Shown: in pieces, positions 41,001-53,000 of the stretch
How the letters are laid out: every line of letters begins with the position of its first letter
Position numbering within the stretch: the first letter of the stretch is position 1
Assembly (NCBI RefSeq): GCF_910591885.1
Contig: NC_063275.1
Coordinates: 22,990,501 to 23,054,500, forward strand
Length of the DNA: 64,000 bases
Source of the DNA: Bombus terrestris
Lineage: Eukaryota; Arthropoda; Insecta; Hymenoptera; Apidae
Direction of reading: 5' to 3'
Made by a program: the position numbers and the translations under genes
The notes under the pieces: generated by a model
The model's input: only the letters and a program-made list of their open reading frames with translations
The model's database searches: none
Told to the model about the DNA's origin: nothing

Positions 41001-44000
41001 GTGTACCTGTTGATGAGCTATTGGTTTATATATATATGCTTTCTATATAGATACTTCGTTTATTCGTTAATGGTTTGTTAAGTGGTTTCTGCCATATAGA
41101 AATGCTTAATGTGGAGAATATTTGTTAAGCAGATCTAAAACATTTTGTTCTTTTCACAGATGTCACGGAAGAAGTGGTTGAAAAGGTAGGATTTATGACT
41201 GACCGTTAGATTGTTTTATTTGGATAGGTCATCTCATAGATAATGTAATTTTTAATATATGTATAGATTAGATGAAAATAATCGAGTATTTGTTACAAAT
41301 TAAGAGGAGATTATAGTGTAACAAGAAATAAAAAACGAAACCAAAAATAAAAATCAATTCTTTCCACGCATCAAAAATACAATATTTCAAAAATAAAAAA
41401 GCACACTACTTATGAAATGACCTACTAAAATGTCTAAAATTAATAACACAAGTACAAATTACTTATTTTTTGAACGAAAAAACAGGAAATCATCGAGGAA
41501 GTCAAACCTATCAAAAAGATCATCAAAAAGAGGAAGCCAGTGCCGGGTAAAGACGAAGTAACAGAGGAGGTCGTGGAAGAGATAATAATAGAGCAACCGC
41601 AAGAAGAAGAAGCTCGACCAATCATAGAAGAAGTAGAAACAGTGACGATCACTGAACACGATGTACGAAAAGCTCCAAAGAAGAAGAAGGAGGTGGTCAT
41701 CAAAGAGGAAGAAGAGATCTTTGAAACAATCGAAACACCCACTCAGAAAATAATTCGAAAGAAGATTCGTCCAATGAAGAAAGGAGAGGAAGAGATCGTG
41801 GTGGAAGAGATAATTCAGAAGCCACTAGAAGAAATAACCAAAATGGAGGAAGAACAAATAGTAGAAGTCGTTGAGACACCCACTAAGAAAGTAGTAAAAA
41901 GGAAGAAAGCTATAGTGAAAGATGACGGTGTTCCTGAAGAGATCGTTGAAGAAATTATTATCGAAAAGCCACAAAAAGAAAAAGCGAAACCTAAGGTAGA
42001 AGAAGGAAAAGAAACGATTAAAGTAACAAAGGTTGATTTGAAGAAAGCACCGAAGAAACCTGAAGAGGTAGTAGAAGAAGAAGAAGAGATCATTGAAACA
42101 ATTGAGACACCAACAAAGAAGATCATTCGAAAGAAACCTAAAGATAAGAAGGAAAAGGTAGTGGAAGAAGTTATACAGAAGACCATAGAGGAAGCAAAAG
42201 CCATGGAAGAAAGTGAAATCGTAGAAATCATTGAAACACCAACGAAGAAAATAATCAAGAAGAAGAAAGCTACAATCACAGAAGGCAAAACTCCTGAGGA
42301 ACAAATCGAAGAGATCGTGATTGAGAAACCTGTTAAAGAAAAAGCCAAAAAGAAAATTCTACCAAAAGAGGGTTTAGAAATCACTGAAATTATTACCGAA
42401 ACTTCTGTCGAGGAGTTGCTTGAGGAGAAGGTTAAACCTGAGGAAGCCAAACCCTTGGAAGTGGAAGAAGAGAAGGCAGAAGTTACTGAGGTAGAAGTAA
42501 AGAAAGTTCCAAAGAAGAAGAAGAAACCAGTTACAGCCCTTGAAGTCGAAGAGAAGGACGAAGCTGTGGAAGAAATAAAACCTGAGGTACCTAAAGAAGA
42601 AAAGGCGAAACCAACTGTTATAGAGAAAGAAGGTGTTGAAGTGACTGAAGTGATTTCTGAAGTGACCACGGAGAAACTTCCTGAAGAGGTTAAACCTAAG
42701 AAGAAAAAGGCTACTGAGATTAAGGAGATAGAAGAAAAGGTGATCAAAAAAGAGGTTAAAGTGAAGGAAGCACCGAAAGAAGGTGTGTCTGAAACTGAAG
42801 AACAGCCAGAGGAAGAAGTACAAGAACTTATAACTGAGAAGCCAAAGAAGATTAAAGCCAAGAAAGAAATTACGCCTCAAGATGGTATTATAACCACTGA
42901 AGTTATTTCCACAACTGCGGAAGAAGAATTACAAGTGCAGAAACCAGAAGAAGATAAGGCTAAAATAATCGAAGAGAAGGAAGAGAAAGCAGAAGTAAAA
43001 GAAAAGAAGGTTACTGTAAAGAAGGCTCCTAAGAAGAAATTAACACCAAAGGAAGCTGAAGAAGAACAAGTAGAGGAAATTGTGGAAGAGATTACAGTGG
43101 AAGAACCAAAGAAAAGGAAGGCTAAGAAGACTGTCCTTCCGAAGGAAGAGTTACAAACGACTGAAGTAGTTACTGAAATTACTGCAGAAGAAATAGAAGA
43201 AGAAATGCCAAGGGAAGAGAAGGCTATTCCTAAAGAGGAAGAAAAGGTTGAAAAAGAGGCAACGGTTACCGAGGTTTCTGTGAAGAAGGTACCTAAGAAG
43301 AAGAAAAAGGAGGAAGTTGTGACGAACGGTGAAGTGATTGAAGAGAAACCGAAAGTAAAGGAAATTTCTGAAGAGAAACCGGAAGTAAAGGAAGAAGTAA
43401 AGGAAGAAAAACCAGAGGAAGTGAAACCAGAAAAAGAAAGAGAAAAAGAAGTGGAAACGGAGGAAGAGATACCAAAAGAAAAACCAAAGAAGAAGAAAAT
43501 CACAGCAGAAAAGAAACCGACCGTTGTAGAAGAAGAACAACACGAGGAGAAGATAGAAGAAATACCAGAAGAAAAGCCAAAGATGGTCAAAGCCAAGAAG
43601 GAGATTATTCCAAAGGATGCCGTTGAAACCACAGAAGTTGTTCCAGAAACCGTTGCTGAGGTAATACCAACAAGGAAACCTGAAGAACGCAAGGCTGTAC
43701 CAGTCGAAGAGAAACTGAAAGAAGAAGTAGTAATCGAAGAGGTTCCTATAGAGGAAGCTTCGAAAGAGGAAAAGGAAGAAATATCGGAAGAGAAACCAGA
43801 AGAAGTCCCTGAGAAACCAAAGGAAGCAAAGGTTGTGAAGAAGAGAAAGAAGAAGATAGTGAAGAAAGATGAAATCGAGGAATGGGTCGAACCGGAATAC
43901 GAACGACCTGTACTGGAACCCATGCCTGAGAAGATTCAATGGGAACCAAAGAAAAAGAAAGAGAAGAAACCTTTACCAGAATCTTTGCAAAAATTGGTCC

Positions 44001-47000
44001 CTCAAAAAATCGAAAGAAAAGAGATCAAACCCACGAAGCTCAAGTACTCAGAACCAACTGAAACCGTTCAATTCGCTGCGATTAAATTGAAAAAGGTGAC
44101 AGTTTCAAGAAAGAAGGTAGTTGAAGAAGCCAAATTCCCGAAGATCATGTTACGAAGCAGACTTACATTCGTCGGTGACTATCCGCCTGAAATTCAATAT
44201 CCAAAGATAACAGAACTCGAAGAGAATCCGGTTCAATCTGGTATTCTGTCTAGAAACACCGAGGAAGCTCTGGAAGTGCTGAAGCGAAAGGTGAAGAAGG
44301 TTAAACTTCCTAAGAAAGAAATTACAGAATTGGAAAAATTGGATCAAGAATTCGAAGAATTAAAGAAGGTACCTTTGGAGAAAGTGGAGGATAAATCGAT
44401 ATACGAACGTCCACCGAAGAAGCCTGCAGAAAAACCAGAAGAGCCACAGAAGTTGGTCGTTGGCAAAGGCAAGGTACCTAAAGAAGAAAAGGTGGAACCT
44501 GAAAAGGTGAAACTAAAGAAGGTTCCTGAAAAGAAGCCAGAAGAAATTGAAGAACCATTAAAGAAACCACCCAAACCAGTACCTGAAGAGGAAGTGAAAC
44601 CAGAGAAAAAAGAAAAACCAAAGGTGAAATTAGAACACGATGAGTTAAAGCCTTTGGATTTCGAGAGACCGGAACTGGAGAAATATGAACCAGAGAAATA
44701 CGAAGAACCAGAAAAACCAGCACCAGAGCCAGTTCCAAAACCATACGAACCAGAAGAGAAGAAGAAGCCAGATCAAGAGATCGAACAGATTCCGTTGATA
44801 AAGGGAAAACCGAAACCACAAGAGGCGGATAAAGAACCTGAAGTTAAGTTCAGAATACCTCAAAAAGACAAGCCAGAAGAGGAACCAGAGAAGATAACGT
44901 TAAAGGGCTGGAAAAAAGACAAACCTGAGGACGAAGGTGTGGAAGAGTTCCCAGCGAAGGAAGAAGAGGAAGCTCCTAAAGTACCCAAAGAAGAATTTGA
45001 AGAAACCACTGTGAAGCGTAAAATGAAACCAAAGAAACCCAAAGAGAAGGTTCCTAAGGAGGAAGAGGTAACGCTGAAGGAGCCTGAAAAGCCAGAGGAA
45101 GTTCCAGAAGTAGTAGAAGATATCACTTTGAAAAAGGAACCAGAGAAACCTATTGAAGAAGCTCCTGCTGAACTTACCATCAAGAAACCAGTTGTGAAGG
45201 AGAAAGAAGTACAAGAAGAAGAAATAGTGACTGAAGTGACGTTAAAGAAGAAACCGGAGAAACCTGAAGAAGTGGTTGAAGAAGCAATTGTGAAGAAGCC
45301 AAAGAAGAAGAAGCCCGTAAAAGAAGAAGAGGCTGTTGAAGTTACAATAAAAAAGAAAGAGGAAGTGGAAGAAGAAATTAAAGAAGACGTTGTTATAAAG
45401 AAGAAGCCAGAGGAGAAGGCACCTGCAGAAGTGGTTGAAGAAGTCATTTTGAAAAAACCAGAAGAAAAAACTGCTGAAGAAGTAACTGAAAAAATAGAGA
45501 CACCTAAAAGAAAGAAACCTGTGGAGGAAGAAATTGCAGACGAGGTCACTATTAAGAAACCAGTTGTGGCAGAAAAGGAGGAAGAAGACGTCCCTGAACA
45601 GATAACGCTAAAGAAGAAGAAGCCAAAGGAAAAACCCGTTCCAGAAGAAGTAACCGAAAAAGTTACACTGAAACCGGTTCCGAAAGAAGAAGAAAGAGCA
45701 CCAGAGGAGGTAACTGAGAAAGTGGAGATGAAGAAACCTAAGAAAAAGAAGCCAGTGGTTGACGAAGCTGCCGATGAAGTTACTATCAAGAAACCAGTGC
45801 CGGTTGAAAAAGAAGAAGAAGAAATTATAGAAGAAGTAACATTGAAAAAGAAGAAACCAAAGGAAAAACCGGTTCCAGAAGAAGTTATTGAAGAAATTAC
45901 ACTGAAACCAGTTCCTAAAGAAGAAGAAAAGGCACCGGACGAAGTAAGTGAGAAAGTGGAGGTGAAGAAACCTAAAGAGAAAAAACCAGTGGTAGAAGAA
46001 GCTACTGATGAAGTTACTATCAAGAAGCCAGTGCCAGTAGAAAAAGAAGAAGAAGAAATTATAGAAGAAGTAACATTGAAGAAGAAGAAACCAAAGGAGA
46101 AACCGGTTCCAGTAGAAGTGATTGAAGAAGTTACACTGAAGCCAATTCCGAAAGAAGAAGAAAAGGCACCGGAGGAAGTAAGTGAGAAAGTGGAGGTGAA
46201 GAAACCTAAAGAGAAGAAACCAGTGGTGGAAGAAGCTGCCGATGAAGTTACTATCAAGAAGCCAGTGCCAGTTGAAAAAGAAGAAGAAGAAATTATAGAA
46301 GAAGTAACATTGAAGAAGAAAAAACCAAAGAAGAAACCGATTCCAGAAGAAGTGATTGAAGAAGTTACACTGAAACCAGTTCCGAAAGAAGAAGAAAAGG
46401 CACCGGAGGAAGTAAGTGAGAAAGTGGAGGTGAAGAAACCTAAAGAGAGGAAACCAGTAGTGGAAGAAGCTGCCGATGAAGTTACTATCAAGAAAACAGT
46501 GCCGGTTGAAAAAGAAGAAGAAGAAATTATAGAAGAAGTAACATTGAAAAAGAAGAAACCAAAGGAGAAACCGGTCCCAGAAGAAGTGATTGAAGAAGTT
46601 ACACTGAAACCAGTTCCAAAGGTAGAAGAAAAGGCACCAGAGGAAGTAAGTGAGAAAGTAGATGTGAAAAAACCGAAGAAAAAGAAGCCCGTAGTCGAAG
46701 AAGCTGCCGATGAAGTCACTATTAAGAAACCTGTCCCTGTAGAGAAGGAAGAAGAGGAAATTATAGAAGAAGTAACATTTAAGAAGAAGAAACCAAAAGA
46801 AAAACCGCTAACAGAGGAAGAAGAGGTTGCTGAAGTGACTCTCACGAAACCAAAACCAGTGGAGGAAGAAAAGAAACCGGAAGAAGTAGAAATATCATTG
46901 AAAAAGAAACCAAAGAAAAAGCCAATCGTCGAAGAAGAAGCTGCCGAGGTAACTATCAAAAAATTAGTTCCTACCGAAGCGGAGGAGGCTCCTGAAGAGA

Positions 47001-50000
47001 TTACCATCAAAAAGAAGAAGAAGCCAGAAAAGAAACCAACGCCAGTCACGGAAGAGGTTGAAGAAACTGCCGTGACCATAAAGAAGGCTCGAGCTCCTGA
47101 GGAACCTAAAGAAGAAGAAGAAACATCGACCGATGTACAAATAAAGAAGAAGAAACCCGTACGTAAAGTTACGGAAGAGGTAGCTGAAGAACTAACGATC
47201 AAAAAGATCGAAGAAGTAGAACAACCAGAAGAAGAAGAAGAAGAGGTCCAAGAATTCACAGTCAAAAGGAAACCTCCAAAGCTGCCTCCAAAACCAATCG
47301 AAGAAATCTACGAAGATGTTACTCTTCGAAAGTTACGTCCAAAGAAGAAACCAAGGCCAGATATCAAAGAAGTAACAGAAGCAGAAAATGTAACGTTCCG
47401 ACCACGTTCTACGAAGACCAAAGAAGATGTAGAGCAGGAATTCAAGATCTCGTTGAACACTTACGAGGAAGAAGACATTTCTATGTCCGGTAAGGTTAAA
47501 CTGAAACCTAAGAAACGACCGATGACGTACTCTGAAGAAGCAGGGGAAGAAACCATCAAAATTATGCAAGAAGTCGAAGACGACTCTGGGCCAATTATAG
47601 AAGAGATCATAGAATCAGACGAGGAGGCTAGAGATGAATATAGTATAGAAGAATTAGAAACTGATGAGATGAGAGTGCCACTGCGGAGGAGAAAGAAGAA
47701 GGAACCAAGGCCATATAAGGTGGAAGATATCGAAGAAGGTGACGTGAGCTTGAAATTGAAACGCGAGAGGAAATATTCGGTGGAGGAAGCTGACGAAACG
47801 TTGGCGCTGAAGTTGAAGAGCAAGAGACGAGTCTCCACCTTCGACGAAGGTTCGAGAGGATTTTTCGATTTCCGCTTTCGCAGATAACGTTTAATCTGAT
47901 GTAACGTGCTTTCAGCTAATATTAACGTGCTTCGTCAGACCATAAGGTGCATTTAGTGAGTATGCTTGCCCCTAACATCCTTCTGCCTCCGAAACGAAGC
48001 CTCGCCTACAATCTTCCGCTTCTTAATCCACTGCGAATGAAAAGCATATCGGTACTTCCCATAACGTACTTCAACAAAAATGGCAGTAGAACGCTGTATA
48101 ACGAATTTTTAGCGGCATTAGGTCTATTAGCGACACATGTACTCGTGATAGACGAGTATGATTGTATGATATCGTAAAATATATAGAATATATTGACGCT
48201 TCGATTTTCGGCATCAGTCGTATCAATAGTTGATTGTATTAACAGATATCGGCTTGTGTGATTGATTTTGCTTACCCTTGTTATAATACTTTGTTTGACA
48301 CTTTACAGAAGAGGCCTCGCTTAGTATCACCAGAGAAGAAGACATTTCAGAGGAAGGTACGTTCATGTTCCAATAAAATACATTGCTGAAAACTATTTGA
48401 ATCGTTTTTCGTATTATTTTGATTTTTATACACACTCTTTGCTTCATTATTTCTTTTTTTTTTTTTTTTTTAATGATTGGGGTTAAAAAGTTAATGTTTA
48501 TCATATTAATAATATTTCAACCTATCAATCTTATGGAATTTCATTTCTATTCATGTCATTTATACTAGCGATCCTCTAATTTATCTATTTTTATTTTTAT
48601 GTCATTCTTACTCCTATATTAATGGATAACGTATTTGAATAAATTGGTGTTTTAGACGAAATCGAATACGTTGTTCGTGATGGCGACACAATGTTCTCGA
48701 TTTGCTCGTACGTGGCAGAAACTGACGAAGCCATCAACCTCGTCGAAGGAGAAAGAGTTTACGTTATCGGTAAGTTGATACGTTTCTACACGAAATGGTG
48801 CATCATTATAACGATGTAACTAGGTTAACGGTACTATTGTTATGTTCTGCATTGATATCTTTATTTTTACGTTGCCTTTTTTAGACCATTCGAATCAAGA
48901 CTGGTGGTTCGTGAAGAAACACCTGACGGAAGAAAAGGGCTGGGTTCCAGCGCAATATCTTCTCAACGAAGTGCACTATACTCTGTATCTGCAGCGCAAA
49001 TTGCACGAGAAAATCGATAAATTACCAGTATTTGAAAGTAAGTTTATTCACACTTTTTACTAACTCACAAAAAACTATAAAAATTTATCTTGATGAAAAT
49101 TATTTCCCAATCATATTAAATAATTATGAACATTCTCATTTTCTCACACACTTGATTAAATTACAAATTACCTAATTTTACTTTGCGATCTCTGTAATTA
49201 TATCTTACATTTTCACAAATTAACAAGAATTTGATTAACGCGTTAATTTACATTCTAAGTAAAAGAAAAATTACGTTATCGTAAAAAGTATTAGTAGAAA
49301 ATTCGCGTCACAAATATAATGCAAATTATTAATTAATAATCACAGAGCCAGCACCAGGAGAGAAGACATTAGCACCGAGGTTCATCGAAAAATTGCAGCC
49401 AATTCACACACCAGATGGTTACACGATCCAATTCGAATGTCAAGTGGAAGGTCTACCAAGGCCTCAGATAACTTGGTTCCGACAGACAGCCATCATCAAG
49501 CCATCACCTGACTTCCAAATGTACTACGACGACGATAATGTAGCAACTTTGATCATCAGAGAAGTGTTCCCTGAAGATGCTGGCACCTTCACCTGTGTCG
49601 CAAAGAATGCTGCTGGTTTCGCTTCCAGTACCACAGAATTAATTGTGGAAGCGCCTCTTTCTGATCATGGATCGGATCTTACTGGTCCATCCAGAAAGAG
49701 CCTCTCAAGGTACGCTTTTTCCCACTGGATTTTCCATATCTGTTTTTAGATATAGATTGGAAAATATTATTAATAATATCGCAAAACATTAAAATAACGT
49801 TCCAAAAATTACTTACATTCAATTATTAATTTCTTCATTTAAGGATATCTTTGATTATTTACTATTTCTATTATTTCAATATCATTAATATTTTCTCGAA
49901 TTTTTATGCAAATATAATATACTATTTGTTGGATTAAGTATGTTTCCTTATTCTTGAAATTAGTAATAAGAATAGTTGAAAGATACGTAAATATTTTATA

Positions 50001-53000
50001 ATTCTAATTAAATAATTATAACTAAAATATTATGTTGTCCGAAAAGTGTCTTTCCCTTACAGACACGTCTTTTATAACGATGCATCTTTACACAAACATG
50101 AAACCTAATCTGTCGAACGTTGTGATCTTTATTTTGATAGAACAAAATGGATCATACGTAATTCGATAAAATAATAAAAAACGGAAAATCTTGTGCATCC
50201 ATTGTTACCTTATAAAGCGAAAGAAACTTTTCGGACAACCTAATACATGTTCTATATAATTACAAATAAATATCTGCAGAGAATCATCTCTCGTCGACAT
50301 CTTGGAGGGAATACCACCAACGTTTTCAAGGAAACCAAAGGCGAAATACGTTAACGAGGGTGATGATGTGATTTTGGAATGTCGACTGGTGGCAGTACCT
50401 GAACCAGAAATAACCTGGTACTACAAGGATACGCAGATTACAACCAAAGAGAACATCGTGGTTGCTACCGAGAGTGACATGCACATGTACTGCAGCGTAA
50501 TTAAGATCACTAAAGTACAGAAGAAACAGGAAGGAAAGTACACTATCGTTGCTAGAAACAGGGAAGGTGAAGCCACTATAGAAATTCCTATGAAGGTTCG
50601 TATATAATACTAATAGTGCTTCAATCGTAATTATTATTATTTGATAATTGTTCACTAGTTCTAGAGTTTATTATTATTTCTAATTCGATAATATCATACA
50701 ATTAAATTAATTCGACAACATCAATGATCTAATTACGCGTATAAAAGGAAATTGCTACGTAATTCCATTAATTTGTTAGGCAATTTCTTCTTCCATAATT
50801 TAATATTCGAATTGAAGGATATTTTAATAGAATATCGAACAGATGAAAATACGAATTTTAATCTTCAACAAAATAAATACTGCACAGATCGAATGCTTCC
50901 CTACTTTGCTAATTCGCAAGTTTCGTTCTATTTAAATGTAAATGTTACTTAAGAAAATGTACACGAAAAGGGTATTAAATTATAGATATTTTACGAAATG
51001 ATTGTACCGTGAACTCGATTCTTCTCTAACTTGATAATTAAAAAGTTGTTCCATTTGAATATAGTATACAGAAATATTGCTTCTCAACAATTTGAATCTA
51101 ATCGCACAGGTGAAGACTGGCAAACACGAACCGCCAGAGATTCTAGAACCATTGCAATCGTACGTGATACGGGAAGGTGAAACCGTGGTATTATCGACTC
51201 AAATCGTCGGAAACCCAGCTCCTAAAGTAACTTGGTACAAGAACGGTAAACCACTGAAGGGCTTAACTCCGAAACAAGATGGCCACGTGAATACGCTCAC
51301 GCTGATTCAACCTCAAGTATCTGACACAGGGGAATATTCTGTGGTAGCTACCAACGATCTTGGCACAGCCGAAACGAAAGCTACGTTAACAGTTGAAAGT
51401 AAGAATATCGTAACTCGTAGTCATACTTTGCGCAGAATATTAGCTTCTTGCGATAAAAGCTTCTTGTTCCATACACATTGTCGTGTTTCGCGATATCATA
51501 ATTATTCATTCATAATTATTTGAATGGCATCAAAGGCTGATGAGCCGTTTCAATCGAAGACACCAACGACTTCTAATCAGGTCTAATCAGGATTTTGTCA
51601 TTACCACCTAATGGCAAAATCCGCAATCACTTAGTTGCCAATAATAATAATACAGAATCGAAATAGTGTTCGTTGTTTCAATGAAGAATCATATGTGCGA
51701 ACATTGAGAAGTAGACCTTGACTAATTTTTACAATAGAAATAAAGTAAAATGGAAAATGTGTATCGCTCGAATAATCATGCGACAACGTATCAGGAAATT
51801 GATTCGATACGTCTCGCAAGGAGACAAATTTTTCTAACAATGCTCATTAAATTTAGATTAAATAATATCGCATTATGCTTGTACATATTAATGCTGCAAC
51901 ATGCTTCGCTACATCATTTTTCAGTAAACTTGAAGCCTTCCCTGACCATTAACTTCCAGCAACAAACATATGAACAGCACAGTGTAACGAAGGGTAGGAT
52001 ATGCTTCTGCTTGCGTTAATTTGTTGTGTATTTGCAATACTCGAGTAACGAAATTGTCTAAGTAATAGCGAAAAATGATATTTATCTGTGTACTCTTGTA
52101 GAAATACCCAGCGGAGCTCCAGAACCGCCACTCTTCACGGAACGGTTCCAAGAACTCACCGTTCCGCAGAAAGGTACCTTCAAGTTGGTGGCGAAGGTTA
52201 CTGGAAACCCTGTACCGGAAGTCACGTGGTTAAGGTATCATTAGCTACTTTATTGTTTCCAAGTTTGCGTTATTTGCCATTTGTGAAGTACCGAGATTTT
52301 TATTTTTTTTTATTTTTTATTTTTTTTAATTCAGACCTTTACAAATATCTGAGCACTGAAAGAACGATGAATTTATTGAATTTTCTCAACTTGTATTCTG
52401 TTTTACTTCTAAAATATCAAATTTCTATCGCCGTTAAATAATCGAAATAACCAATTTGTTATTTCTCGTGGTAATTTTATGGACAACGGTGCACTGTTAG
52501 GAATTTGAATAATTTCTGATAAAGCAGTCATTTTAACTGTTCCATTTTAATTTCTTTCGGACACGTATTATATATTTTAGTCATCGGTATAAATCAAAGT
52601 ACGTTTTAACAACTTACTTTTCGACAGAAACAACAAACCCTTGGAGAAATCGCCGAACGTCACAGAAACCTACGATGGCGAGAACATCGTACTGGAGATC
52701 AGAAACGCGGATTCAGAGGTAGACGCAGGCGATTACAAGTGTGTCGCGAGCAATCCAGTTGGAAAAGCGTCTCACGGTGCCAGAGTGACGGTAGACGTGG
52801 AAAAAGTAACATTCACCAAGACTCTGGAGAAGGAAGTCGTCATCGACGAGTACAAAACCTTGGAACTCACCTGTGAAACATCGCACACGGTGTCTACGAA
52901 ATGGTGGCACAACGACCAGGAGATCAGTGGAATGGATCATCGCGAGATCATTCACGAAGGACGAGTGCACAAGCTGGTGATCAAGAAAACAAATCCTACG

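Noticed and set aside
44860..47265. An 801-residue minus-strand ORF and other Phe/Ser-rich antisense ORFs over the spring exons
   Set aside because: Glu/Lys codons (GAA, AAG) read as TTC/CTT on the other strand and give Phe/Leu/Ser-rich frames without stops.
47947..48177. 76-residue plus-strand ORF after the stop of spring exon C
   Set aside because: It is not linked by frame or splice sites, and has no recognisable family or coding composition; it lies in the intron before 48309.
51750..52019. 89-residue ORF in an intron
   Set aside because: Composition is intronic, there are no fitting splice sites, and both neighbouring Ig exons join perfectly without it.
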